In this document: piece by piece, positions 30,252-43,300 of the stretch
Layout of the letters: every line of letters begins with the position of its first letter
Position numbering within the stretch: the stretch's first letter is position 1
NCBI RefSeq assembly: GCF_011745365.1
Contig: NW_024468909.1
Coordinates: forward strand, 806,001 to 870,000
DNA from: Cryphonectria parasitica EP155
Taxonomy: Eukaryota > Ascomycota > Sordariomycetes > Diaporthales > Cryphonectriaceae
Length of the DNA stretch: 64,000 nt
Direction: 5' to 3'
Position numbers and translations under genes: made by a program
The notes under the pieces: generated by a model
Told to the model about the DNA's origin: nothing
Database searches by the model: none
What the model saw: only the letters and a program-made list of their open reading frames with translations

Positions 30252-33130
30252 GGCTGGCGACGCTGGGCAAGTTGCGACTGGCTCTTCCACACAGAGCCCC
30301 CACCATTCCCCTTGTCCCTCCCTTGTCGTACAGTCGATGATGTGCACGGTCTACTTGCTTTTTTTTTTTTTGTTATGTTCGTCCGTGGATGTAGTGATCA
30401 ACATCCAGCATGGGCCCTAGGCATGGACTGAGGGAATAGAAACACCATCCGACAGGCTCTGAAATGCATGGCCAGAATGGTCTAATCAGTGTCGGTCCGG
30501 TGCTCCAGCGCTAAGCCTATGGAGGGCATTCCTGTTGTGCTGGAAGAACTTCCAGGGTCGAATTTTTGTGACAGCTCATGCGGTATGTCAGCCTGCCCGG
30601 CTGCTGCGCGGTATAGACTGGCATGTTCCGCGTGCTGACAGTGTGGTTGGTCGCAACTGGTATCACAATCAACCAGCACAGGTCGTGGGTCATAAACGAG
30701 ATGACACAATGGTATACCGATGGAGATGTGGACATTTGTGCCTCTCGCTTTGCTGTTTGGTTTATGACTTGTCAATGGTCGGATCGAGATCAGTTGACAG
30801 GCCGACCCACTGGAGGGGTATATCCAGAGGAGGGCAGTGAGTGCTGCAAAACGGAAACTGCCTGTTGGGTAATAGATGGCATCTATCCACGACAATCCAG
30901 GAGTCTAGGCCATGGGCATTCCGTCCTCTTGTGCCTGTCATCTTGACGCTGAGGAAGTCGGGTGGGCTATCGTTTCAAGTAGACCATCATCTCCTTTCTG
31001 CCCTCTGCTGGAATGTTGCGAGATAGGCAGAAACCTGGCTAGACCTCCAGTAGATAGAAGGGGGGGCTGTGTGTTACGGGTTGTGAGCTGAAAGTTTCGC
31101 TGGAGTTCGAGATTCCTTGTGGGCGGCGGCTGGACCAGGGCAGACGTCAATGGCTTGTGCGAGGAAGAGAAAAAGCTTATGTCTACCGTAGTAACGTAAT
31201 CATCTAGCAGGGATGACGCCCTATCTTTGGAGAGGAGTTGAGCTATGCAGCTGGCAGGCACGCTCCCCATAAACTAAACCCACACTCAATCAAGGCAAGG
31301 GCAGATCCCTACCGGAATTTGTGTGTCAAGGTCGACTTTGTACTGTACCATAGTAGTCTCCGCTATTTTCGGTATTTCTCTTTTGCGAATGTATGCTGAA
31401 GTCTACTATATATATCAAGAGATAATATCGAAATTCTCTTGTCCCTCAGGGGAGGCAGAAAAGAATAAAGCAGTCAGTAGCTTTGTGTCAATCTTTCCGG
31501 CGTCTCGTCGAAATGCATCACGTCCAGCGAGAGCCGTCCCGGCTGGTAATATTTTTGCTGGGGGTGCGTCTGTGTGTATGTGACAGTGTGATAGGGCAAG
31601 TACGCACAGCAGCGGGATCAGGACCAGCGGATGCCCTACGTACTGGTACAGGCCTCACGGAGACCCACTATCTCCCGAGCCCAATCTTAGTACCATTAGT
31701 GGGAGTTGTTGGAAATTCTAATCTGGAACCTGTGACCCTGATGCAGGGCTTATGAAGAATTTCTCGTGCCTTCCTGCCAAGCCCCCCTTCCCCCCCTCTC
31801 TGAGGAAGGAGAGACATGAAAAAGAGGAAGGAACATGGAAGATGGTGAGAAGAAAAGAAAAGAAAAGGTTGGTGGAACACGGAAAGAGCGCCAGAAAAGA
31901 AAGAAGAAATAATCAACAAAGGAAAAGAAAAGTCTGAGCAAAAGCAAGGCACCTTGGTTGACAACCACCCTCCTTCACCACACCAACTGGTATCATCATC
32001 AAAATCAATAATGTCGACCTTAACCGAGCCACATCACCTCAGCCAGGGGCGCTATCACGACCTGCCGATACTGACGATAGATCGACTCTCTCAGCTGTGC
32101 GCAATACTTACGACTGCAGCGCATTGGTACCTACAGAGCCATATCCTGTCGAATGTGCTACGGCACCCCCATGGCAATGCAGCCGGTGCGACAACAACAC
32201 GATCACTCACTTCTCGCCGGCAGCGGCAGCCGAAATCTTGCGCCCAACATGGACATGATGAACCCCCTCTGTGGGTTGAGGGGAGGGGTAGGTGGTGGGG
32301 GGGGGGTGGGAGGTGACCCGTCCCTCTGGTCCTCCTGGGCCTGGTCCCCTGATGGTACCTAGCTAGGTATCCCATACTGTGTGCACCTAGAGCACCCTCA
32401 CAATTCAGTCCGTGCAGCCTGTCAGCGCACTAGTACCACGGTTCCAAGCATGAATCACAGGTATCCACCCAGTCGCCGGCCCAGGGTCTCATCACTACTC
32501 TAATCCGGCATAGTTTCCCCACCAAATCACCCTTGTTGTCGACAGGGCACCATTGACATCCTAAACATTTCGAATGCCATTTTTTTTGCCAACGTCCAAC
32601 ATTGTCGCACGCGGAGCACCACGAGCTCTGAGATTTCGCGCCTGGGAAGGCGGACAGTGCTGGTATTAGGTGCTCTGGAGTCTCGACCAACCATGAGCGC
32701 TACGCAACCCCCGTCCCTCACCCCGTCCATCCCTCCCAGGCGGACGACGTCGCTGTTTCTTCGACCAAAGGAGGGATGTTGATTAGCACGTTGCCGAGCG
32801 AGACTGAGTTCGTCTTCGAATGCGACCTGACCACATACAAAGGCGGTCAACGGCAATGTCAAGCTCAGGATATGTTGGTCATATCGCATCGCATCGAGAG
32901 CCTAGGTTCGATATGCGACGTCGACCTCAATTTCCTGCTCCTTGTTAGTCTCACGCATAAACACTACATTCACTCTTGAGCTGCCGCACTGGAGGCTCGA
33001 CTCGACGGGTCGATTACTCACACAGATACTTCGGTACTTTGGTACCGTGATATGACTCCGGCTATGAGATCAAGGGTGTTGGGGGGGGGGGCTGCTGTCA
33101 TCGCCTGTGGTGACAAGCAAGCAACCCCCG

Positions 33131-33154
33131 TCTCTCTCTCTCTCTCTCTCTCTC
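33131..33154. repeat. (TC)12 microsatellite
   Basis: Uninterrupted TC repeat, 12 nt upstream of the first of three clustered TACTATGGTA motifs. Confidence 0.85.
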
Positions 33155-33165
33155 AATGTACTGTG

Positions 33166-33494
33166 GTACTATGGTAATACATACTACTACGTACTATCCG
33201 TATACACCATGCAACATTTCGCAACTCCCGCGGACGGGTCCATTCGTTTCGGTACCAGCAGCAAGATGTACTATGGTACAACCCACGTTTCCTCATCGAC
33301 CTTTCCGTCCACTTACAAGGCGCATGACTGTGACCCAGCTGCAGATTGCAAGCTGCTTGGTAACACTATCTGGTTGGTCCATCACAGGACAAGCTATGAG
33401 GAGAGGTCCGGTGCAAGGTCATCACGCTCATCTCCCGTTCTTTACGTCGATCTTTGGGATGTGTCTAGCCTTCCAGCTCATGGTACCATAGTAC
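33166..33494. repeat. cluster of GTACTATGGTAC near-palindromes
   Basis: The 10-mer TACTATGGTA is found at 33167-33176, 33269-33278 and, reversed, 33484-33493. Other exact copies lie at 10825, 25095 and, reversed, 31346. Flanks usually complete GTAC-TATG-GTAC. Confidence 0.7.
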
Positions 33495-35117
33495 ACTGGA
33501 CTTAAGATCGTACTGTGTCCCCCCCCCCCCTCCTTCCAGCCCTTGTTCAGAACAACCCCCCTCCCTCCGAGTGGATGGGTGGAGAGAGAGGGAGAAGCAA
33601 GAGGCAGAGACATGCACATGAATCACGCTAAAGGTACGAGACGCCCTCATTTTCCCTTTCCTTTTTCCCTTTTTTTCTTTTTTCTTTCTGTCCTTCTCTT
33701 TCTTCCTTTTTCTGTTTTGTCCAGAGCTCCTCGTCATTGCTTTCCCCTCCCCACTCACGGTGCGACTCGCGGCCTACCATGCGGCCTGGGATACGCGCGA
33801 GATACCTGCAAGCAAAGCTCTACTTCTACTGTACTGTCTACAGGCCAATACGTGGCGGCGCCTTCGTCCAGCTCCCGTCGTCCCCACATCTATACTATAG
33901 TAGTATTCTCGACATACCGTTGGTGCTATGGTACATCTTCGACCGCCTCCACCCCGGTTCTCAAGATAGCGTCGCAAGCTGGCGCTAGCTTAGTTGGGCA
34001 ATATCTCAAGCACGGTGCGGTTGACCTTTGGGATTGGGTTGTCCTGTGGCCTGCCAGTGCATCTGCTCCCTCAGCTCGCCTAGAAACAGCCATCAGTTCT
34101 CGTTAGTCTCATCGGTACATCTCTTCTTTTGCAACATGCATACAAGATAGAACATACAGCCCCGTCTCTCTCTCTGTCTGTCTGTCGCTGCCATTGCCAG
34201 CGCTCGACTGATCGATTCCTTCTTGTTGCTTATCAAAACCCTGCAGATCTGCACCTCTGACTCCCATTCCTTCTGTATTCGCCTACCTCGCAAGTCTTCC
34301 GCACCACCATAGTACGGGGGGCGCGCGCACTGGGCTCTGTGTGTGTCTCTCTCTGTCTGTCTCCACTGCTCTGCATAAGACTTTAAGAGCAGCAAGGGTG
34401 GCCCGCAGCCCTCTGTGTGCGCCGCCTAGGGTCCTCTTCCACTAACACGGACACGGGAGCATCTGTACAGACAGACGGGTCTATTTCACACATCCCCCTT
34501 ACATACATACATTAGATGTTTCCTCGCGCAGCCGAGTTCAGGTTTCCTATTCACGATCTTCATACCTCATATTCTTTTTCCTCGCCGCAGCTCAATTCTT
34601 CGTGGTCTTGCTCTTAGTTAGGCCTGAGTTCGGGCTTCGTCGCATCTCGCCAAGGTGGTTTTCGCCTGCAGCACAGCTGTCAAATCACACCTCGTTGCCG
34701 CCAGAGTTCCTTGGCTGCAGGAGACTGTCCCTCCTCTTTTACCTGCAGTCTGCTTTCCCCTCTTCCGCCCAAAGTCGCCGCGTCCACGACCAGCGACCAC
34801 CAGTGGCGACTTCACAAAACCACCAGAACCTGTCGTCTCGCATAAGATCGGTCTCGGGTTCGATCTTCATATTACCCTCAATCTCTGCCTCACGCGTCGG
34901 TCCTGTTTTCTGCGCCTATCGCGCCTGCTGAACGCTTCTGGTAGGAGGACTGCTTGGACGTCCAATTCGAAGACGGAGTGACATTTGGCAATTGTGCGAA
35001 CCCTCCTTTCCTGGAAGAGCCTCGCACGGGATATCGTGGCCCCAAGTCCACAAAGCTCTGTTCATCACACTCGACACCATTTACTGTCTTCACTTTCGCC
35101 ACTGCGACTCTTTTACT

Positions 35118-35119
<2 letters not shown>

Positions 35120-35148
<29 letters not shown>
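35120..35148. repeat. (CA)n microsatellite
   Basis: About 29 nt of uninterrupted AC repeat upstream of the gene at 36345. Confidence 0.9.
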
Positions 35149-36344
35149 CGTATACGGAAACAGCCAAAACCCTTACTGGCGAGGAGCCCACGTTGATTGA
35201 CCGACTTTCCCCCTCGGCGTCTGCCAGCGTATACACCTCGAGCATCTTTGGCTGTCCATCGTTGTCCAAACTGTTGACAGTCTCTCATCCTTCTGCGCTG
35301 CTCTCATTCACCACCTCTCGGTTGGTAGTGCCGGTCTTCCTGTGGCGGTCCCGCCCGTCCTCTGCTGGTGGGGATCCTGGTGTGGAACAGCCTTCTTGAG
35401 CAACAGGGCAGCTGCTCTCCGATGTTTCACAGCCGCACAGCAGACAAAGCAATCCGTGACGTCCGACCCCCAGGGTACTGATCACGAAGGGCTGGTTGGT
35501 CTGTGGAGCGGGGGCTATCCACCCAGTCTTTGGGCGCGGATCTAGGTCTGTTCGCAGACGCAAATCATCAATCTACCTGTCGTTGGTCATGTACGCCACC
35601 GCATTCACCTGACCATATTCAATCAGAAAAGACATTTCCAGGAAGGGGGAGCACTTCGTCTTGAACCGCCTTGAGCTCTACCAGGGTCAGTGTTTAGTGT
35701 CCGCCCTCCCGTCCGACTCGGCAGCAAGCTCCCGTACGAACAGACAGGCCAGATCCGTGCCTGTGGCCCATGGTCTTGAACTCGAACAGGCTGGTGCGTA
35801 AGGACTTGCCTTCTGTCGAAGGAGCAACCAAATCACTCGGCAGTTCTCTTCAGGTGCGGCTATCCATTTCTGTCTTGCACATATATAGAGACTCTGTCCC
35901 CCGCCACCACAACCTGGCAACAACTTGACAAGGAGAGCCGTCACAGCCTCTCTACCCCCCCCCCCCTCCTCTCTATCTTCTGCATCTACTTTGTCGTGTC
36001 TCACCCGTATTCCTGGCGGCACTACGGTAAGCCAGGCCCACTCGCTCTGGTGAGAGGCCCGTCCGACATCTAGTCAAAGACTGTTTTTTCTCTTTCTCTC
36101 CACAAACCCATGCCTGTTTTGCCTCACCTTCAGCCTCACCGAAACTAGTCCCTGGAGCTAATCAAATTCTCTATATACCCAGAGTATCGGCGGCGCTGTC
36201 ATTTCTCATCCTCTCATCCCCTTTCACCGCCCAATGTATTGGGATTAAAAAGGAAGCCCGCCAGTCTCGCCAAAAAGACGAGCTTAACAACCCGTTCTGA
36301 TCTCTCAAGGCCAAATTTCGTCCCATATCCTACCCTTCGACAAG

Positions 36345-38371
36345 ATGGTTCTGCCACAACACCCTTCTCGTCAGTGGACGGCGGAGAGGCTCTCGGCAGC
36401 TCGCCCTCCAGTCGCCGATCCCATAAACCAACGCAGATACCCAATGGTAAACAAGCCTCACTTATAGTGTGTCATTCTTTTCATCGGCCAGATCTGACGT
36501 AAAATAGGACATCTGTACAATGCTTCAGCAACACTGCAATATCTCGCTATCCCATTTCATCATGGCAGGCATCACTAAGCAGGGCGAACTGATCACCTTC
36601 AGCGGTCCCAGAGAGGCTGGAAACCCCATGGTCTACAAACAATACATCAATCTCGATGGATATCTCAACTGGTATAACAACGAGAGCATGCTCCCAAGTA
36701 CGAACAAACTGGATACACCCTCACAGGCTGCAACGATAGCTGACTGGAAATTCCTTTCAGCACCGAGCCCATCCTCATACGAGGACAATTACTTTGGCCA
36801 CGGAGACTCCGAACGCCATCCCACCTACGGCGGTCGTCGACATTATGACCGCCGTCGAATTCAATCGGCTTTTGAGTATGACGACGACGCTCTCAGAACT
36901 CGCAAGCGGCCAAGAGGAGCAGTGAACAGGAGAGACCCGGCTCAGGATGCTGGACCAGCAGTCAGTGTCGTGGTCCCGAAGAGAGCTCTCAAGATTAGCA
37001 ACAGGGAGGAGGTCTGGAAGTTCTACGAGCAGCGTTTCAAGAATATCCAACAGTCGGCCTGTAAGATGATTGCAAAGGCCTGGATCAAGTTGATCGCCCC
37101 AAAGAAGCAGTCCAACCATCCCTATACAGGGCAGGAGGCGAAGGCGCCAGACTGGTGGCCGAAACCGACGGGACCCACGAGAGATGACAGAGTCAGACAC
37201 AAGGAACCTGACCATCTGTACAAACCCGGTACGTCCCAAAGCCCTTGCCTCACACAGTACTTGTTAAGCTAATGCATGCCCAGAGCGTGTGTGGCTCCTC
37301 TGCCATATCCTGAGCATGGTCGTCGAGCCCAATCGCCTGCAACACAAGGACATACAGAAGTTGAATGTCACGGTTGGAAAGCTTGAGGAAGCGACCTTCG
37401 AAGCACTCTCAAGCTTCTTTGGAGACGTCGAGAACCCGAACAATGCCAAAAAGAAGCCTTACCTGAAGGAGATTTTCAGAGTGGCCAGATACGAAGAGCG
37501 GTTCAAGAATGGCGAGATTGGTTCGTAAACTTATCAACATATTGTGCAGGCTCGTTTCGACTGACACGAAACCTTCCATACAGATGCCAATGCCGAGGTT
37601 CAAGTCACAGCTGATGACAAGGTGCCGGATGATTGGCATGAAGAGGAAGAAGAGGCGCCACGGGACGACGATGACAATCAGCCTACGCCTACTTCCCCCA
37701 AACAGGAGCACGGCCTGCCTGCGCTCGCCCCTCCTCCCGCTCAACAGAGCTCGGTTGGGAGCTTGCAGGGCAGCTCGTCGTTTAACATGGGCGAACTGCC
37801 CGTCCGCGGTCCTCCATACCCCCAGCCGTCGATGATGCAGTCGGATCTCAACGCTGGCCCGCCCAATTTTGTAGAAAATAGCTCTCTCGGGGTCAGCAGC
37901 CAGCCGCCGCCCATCTCTCAGGCGCACACAATGCCTCTGTCAGAGGGCTATTCAGACCCACACGCAAACAGCCGGCGCTCGTCACTGTATACTTCGAACC
38001 CTGAATATGCCACTTCTTCCACCTCCACCTTGTACTCTACCTGGCAGCACAGCAACCAACCGACCACATCGCCTGTGTACTCATTCAATCAGTCACAGCA
38101 GCAGCAGTCGCACCCGCATGGGTCCTACGTCGAGCAGCAGCAGCAGCCATCCGTACCTCTGCCACAGACTCCACAGTACCTCGAAGCGCCCACTTACGAC
38201 CCCATGCACAACAACCCTTTTCGCCCGGCGAATGTGACCCAGGGATCTTTGCATCCTCACACTCCCCATTCGTTCTCCAACTATCTCTCGTCTTCCGGGT
38301 CAGGCTTGAAGGGAGACCCTCTTAGGCCTGCACACCCGCACGAGGACAGTGAGCACAAACGCTGGAACTAG
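36345..38371 (+). CDS. YDR124W-like helical bundle protein (hrmA-associated/DUF2841 family)
   Basis: Proposed exons 36345-36446, 36508-37228, 37284-37520 and 37584-38371 give 615 aa. The first exon (MVLPQHPSRQWTAERLSAAR) is an inference: it has a good start context, is in phase, and is joined by a 61-nt intron. Otherwise translation would start at 36520 or 36562. The core, about residues 195-360, reads VWKFYEQRFKNIQQSACKMI, AKAWIKLIAPKKQSNHPYTG and ERVWLLCHILSMVV, and is the conserved helical bundle of fungal YDR124W-like proteins, including ones named in the Aspergillus fumigatus hrmA cluster. The domain's biochemical role is unknown. The C-terminal 240 residues are Ser/Pro/Gln-rich and likely disordered. 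The third intron uses a GTTCGT donor. A KRPR patch precedes the domain and suggests a nuclear protein. Confidence 0.8.
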
Positions 38372-39707
38372 TAATCGTCAGGGATATCATACGGAGTGGA
38401 GGATGAGATACCACTTCAAAGAAACAACTCTTCTCTTGGGCCGGCTGAATTGCTTTGCCTATACAACACCAACGGGTTTCGCAGCCCTTTCATCCCCGCA
38501 TTCCCTTGTCTGTCATGATGATCCAGAAAGGTCTACGTCGGTTCTTATTATGATTATCATTTATTATCCCTTTTTCCCCTTTCCCCTTTCTCCTTCTGCC
38601 TCTTTTTCTTCTGTTCTTCAGAGTTTCATCCAACCTTTGTTCAATCATGGATAGACAATATGGTGGCAGGGTGGCAAGTGGCTGGTTCTGCGACGAACCA
38701 GTCACTCTTTGCTAATTTTATTTTGGACTTTTTCCTTCTTTTTTTCCTCCTTTTTTTCCTTCCGGTTTTGCATACCCTTCCTTCACCTTTCAGTGCGCAA
38801 ACGATACATCACCCCAATTATCTCTAATTTTTTTGATACACAACATCGCCAGGCGTCTGGGGTGGGCTCGACGGTCAACGAGAATCGCATAATAAGTGTG
38901 TTCTTTCAGTGCCGTTTTCGTTGTGGTCCTAAAAACGCCCCCAAATAAGCCCTCGCAGATTGACCGAGGAGAAGGCAGCCATGGTAATTTCGATATTGAG
39001 CAATGACCGGCTCAGCGATGACGCTCATCGCAGCCAGCTTACACGAGGGGTGGGGGGGGGGGGGGAGACAGAGAAAAGGGCGTGAGGTGTTAGTCGGATA
39101 TACTAAACAAGCGAGGAGCATCGGTTGGATGGAAGAATGGGATGACGAAAGACGAGGGAAAAATCTGGAGCCAGGGCCATATGGACGTCAGAATGAAACA
39201 AGGTGCTTGTTATGTTTGTGGTTCTTTCTCTCTTCTTTTTGCATGCTTTAATTTTCTCTATCAGGTCAATCAAGGTTGTTTTGCTGGGTTTATGGGTGGC
39301 TTTTGTCTGGTATCATTTCTTGGAAACATGAATCTCGAGTCTGCTTTACTTCACGGGACCCAATTTGGGGGCCAGCACAGCACAGGGGCCGGGAGCAACA
39401 CCGGCATTGTGTGGAAAGACTGGCAGGTCGATGTTCTGGCTCAGTTTCCGGGTGTTCGGGTCTGAAAAGGCAGAGGAGGGTTTGGGCGGCCGTCTGTCAG
39501 TCTATTGTCCCGCAGTAATATCTCTGCCGTTTGTTACGACTTATGAAGAGTGACACCTTCTCTCTACACGTCAGCGTCATCGTGCTTCTCTGCTTTCCAT
39601 TGTTGCACTTGTTTTATTTACAGGTGCCGATATGATGATCCTGAACAGTGAAAGAATGAAGCAGGAGGTCTAGGGCGGGGAGAACCGAGGGTATTTTTGC
39701 ATGCTAG

Positions 39708-39725
39708 CCCCCCCCCCCCCCAAAA
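39708..39725. repeat. compound homopolymer C14 A4
   Basis: Fourteen C are followed directly by four A, the third example of this arrangement in the window. Confidence 0.85.
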
Positions 39726-40288
39726 CCAGTTCTGTGGAAGAAAAGGATCCAATGGAAGACGCAGAGTAATATTGGACAACCGCCGCGACCGCTACCACCA
39801 TCACACCAACACAGCAATACACAGGCAGGGAGAGGAGGGGAGAGGGGAGAAGAGAGGGAGGAAGGCCGCATCAGACGTTTGTGGCTCCAAGCGACTAGCC
39901 ACTGGTAACAAGTAGGGGAGTTGGAGTGGATCAGACCTCCCTTCCTGCGCCTGAGAAGTGACGAGACGGGCGTCTGAGGCCAGCTGAGATGAGCTCGGTT
40001 AACAGACCCGGGAGGTGCGGTGTCCGACCGCTGTCGTCATGGGGGAGGGAGAGGGGAAGAAACGATGCCAAAGTGGTCTCAGCTAGGCTGATCGGGTACT
40101 CCTGACCAGCTGAGGTTCTTTGTCCTCTGTATCGAGGGGGGGCCGGGGTGTTGAAAATCGGCCCAACAAGTATTGGGGCAGAGGAGCGGAAGGAGAAGGC
40201 TTACCATTCTAGTTCCTGCTTCGGCCCTCCCCAGGTTCAGACCCCTTCGACGCAGACCCTGGAGCAGACAGTCTCTCTAGGGAAAGTA

Positions 40289-40312
40289 CTGCTGCTGCTG
40301 CTGCTGCTGCTG
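40289..40312. repeat. (CTG)8 trinucleotide repeat
   Basis: Uninterrupted CTG units in gene-free DNA; no convincing coding frame around it. Confidence 0.85.
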
Positions 40313-43300
40313 CCTGCAGCTTACTCATGACAGCAAGCTGGATCGCATCTGCGCGTCTGGCCTAGATGCGTCTGTCTACACGCCACTTGACGCCAACCTC
40401 GTTCCGTTCAGAGTGCACAGGTGCCAGTCAGTAGAGGGAACACGGGACGATGGACAAGAAACAAACAGACACACACGCACACACAAATCCAAAATACACC
40501 ATATACATACACGAACAGGCCAACCACTTTTTTTTATCTCAATAGTAATAAAAACTTTTCTAGGCAGAGCAAAGGGACAGCAAAAAAGAGAGGGCGGGCG
40601 TCCCCGAATATTTTCCGAGTCCTTGTGTCTGCGACAAATCAGCCGTTGGCTTCCGCTGCCAGATCATGCGGCGGCGCGGGCAAAACGGCAAAGCAATTTA
40701 CCTGCCTCCTTGGGCCATTTTCTCCTGCAAGTGTCACCTGCACACATATCCAGCTCTTTGGGCGCTCTTGATACACGCACACACGCTCACACGCACACAC
40801 ACAGAGAGAAAGAGAGACGGAAAGAGCCCAACAGTAAGATGCGGCTGGTGCCCAATGGTGACATCCGATCCCTTGGGCTCCTCCACATCTCGGTTAGAAG
40901 AGAGTGGTCGCCCAAAGAGGAAAATAAAAAAGGGTCCAGCCTTGTGTCCGGCTAAGCTGACAAGATAGACAGGCAGACAGAAACTTGGACACTAGTACAG
41001 TAATACTCCGCAGATCCTCTTTGGTTGGTTTCTTGTTTTTCTTCTTCTTCTTTTCTCTTTTCATTTTCAGCTCATCCTTCAAAGACAAACCCCTCGGCTA
41101 CAACCAGTTCCGACGATCTGAACGGCAGTTGTTGTGCCAGTCCAAGGCCTGGAAGTCACAGTTCCATTCGCAGGCCCCTCAGGATCAGCTAGCGTGTGAG
41201 CAAGGTGCAGGTGGCAAATAAGAAAGATGACATGGCGTTGAAGAGAAAGAAAAAAAAAGAGTGAATGAACTGCTACCCCCCAACTGCTGCCCAAGATTAC
41301 TTAAGTACCTACTTATGTTTTCTGCAGACTACTACTATGCAGCAGCCCGAGCATGTTTTGGAGCTGGCTGGCCGGGAGTGGGGCAATTCTCTGTCGGGCG
41401 AGTCTGGTCCTTTGTTATGCGCGTGACACTATTTGTCTGGCCGGAATATGATATCAGATGAGGAAGGAAAATAAGATCCTTCATTATAAAAAATAAGAAT
41501 AAAATTGGAATTCAACAAAGGCCCGAATCGTTTCGATGCCCAATCTACTTTCCCTTTGGCCGGGGGGGGGGGGGGGGTTTGCTGCACAAGTGCAGTAGAC
41601 AAGTCTCGACTTCTCTTGCTGACTGACAGGTTACATGATGAATTCTGCTGTATACAAAATAATGACAACAATCGATTACACACACAGTCAAGAGAAACAC
41701 ACTATTTATTTCATCTATCACATTATCTAGACAAGAAAATAAAAGGACCAGCCAGCCAGCCCCTCCCTTGTCCCCCGCTCCCCATACCAGTGTCACCTCC
41801 CCTAATTGACCAAGAAAAAAGAGGCCAGATTCACGGCCAGCCGCACCTAGACTTGCGTGTGGGGGGGGGGGGGAGGATGGAAGGGCAATGGAAGTCAACC
41901 ATGTCTAGAATCCAAGCTCTTGAAAAAGGGAGATGGAAAAGAATGAAAATAGACCCCCCCCCCCCGCTCCCATCTTTCCACCCTCGTGGAAAGGTGGCTT
42001 GTACTCATAAAGTATTTCACACAGTGCTTATCAACTTTCATATTTTTTTCTTTCATTATAGTTTCATCCTCTTCTTCTAGTTTACAAGCGAGCCTATCAT
42101 GTTCCAGTACTAGAGGAGGGGGGAGAAGTGCAGATATGGGATGGGGTCTGGGCGTGTGTAATGTCTCGGAAGATGGACATTGGGGTAGAGAAAGAGAGAA
42201 TAGGGAGAGAGAGGGCTGGCTGGCGGCAGCAGATGATGGGTGACGATGTTTCGTGTGATGGAATGGACAATACGAGGGCTGGGCGTCTTGAGTGGGGGCA
42301 GGCAGTTCGGTTGTTGAGGGTTTGCGACGGCTCATGCGTTATTTTTTTTCTTCTCTTTTGGTTTCTTTTTGTTATTGCTGTGGTTGTTGTTGTATACGAG
42401 GACGGGACTTGTGTCACCATTGGACTTGCATGTGTGTGTGTGTATGTGTGCGCGTCTATGTGCGTCCGTGTACCATGTAGTTTGGCACAAGTTCCACTGC
42501 AGGAGGCACTTAACTTGTATTTTGTTCTTCTAGTCTAGTGATAATATCTCCATACACCCTGCCTTGACCGGTTTTGAGGGGGTGGAAAAATGTGAGACAG
42601 TTGACGTGGAACGATGATCCCATGGGTAGCCGGCTGCGCTCGGCTGTCAATTATCTTCTTTGCTTGGAAACCTGCAGAGAGTCAAATCATATGCCGTCGG
42701 CAGATGTTTCTCGCCTTCTCACCTTTGTGGTCAGTTATTGTCGGCATAGATGGATGATGTTACGATGGCTGAGTCAAAAGATGATGGTATCTACTTCCAT
42801 GATGCCTGGAAAGTGGCCAGACGGCGTGCGAGTGAGTGTAGGAGAGAGGGTGCAAGCTGATTTTCGTATGTCTGAATCTAATGTTCTGAGCCTCCCAGAT
42901 GTAGAATCCAATTTGGGCACTTTACTTCTCTCTTCGCTGTCTGTACTCACACTGAAGCCTGATCTGGTGAAGTTTGTGTCGGCGGTGTGAATGTCATAGC
43001 GGAAGACGACCGAAGATACGCCCCTGGGCACGCTGGGAAATGCTCCCCTGATCTGGATCGCTTGTTCAATTGTATTGTTGGATTCTTGAAACAGTGTTAT
43101 ACAAATGTGTCCAAGCTTGACATTATTACTCTCTTGGTTGTATTCTACTCTGAGTACATTTAATCATTGCATGGTGATTCCTGCGCAACGCTTCAGCCTA
43201 ATCAGAACCTCGGCGTCTATCATGCTTTGTTCTTTCTCTTCTCACAGTTGTTTGGATTCAAAATATTGGCCATCCTCCCCTCTCCTTCTTTACTTACCCT

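Larger units (their letters stand above)
21622..36344. other. 14.7-kb region with no recognisable gene
   Basis: I find no open frame here with a known domain, and most frames are interrupted or low-complexity. Roughly 22.4-25.1 kb is packed with G/C, A, GA, CT and GAA tracts. About 25.7-31 kb is ordinary-looking unique sequence. About 31.3-34.3 kb has a cluster of GTAC-rich near-palindromes. About 34.4-36.3 kb is pyrimidine-rich and could be promoter or long leader of the gene at 36345. No terminal repeats, transposase or reverse transcriptase remnants were seen. Confidence 0.55.
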
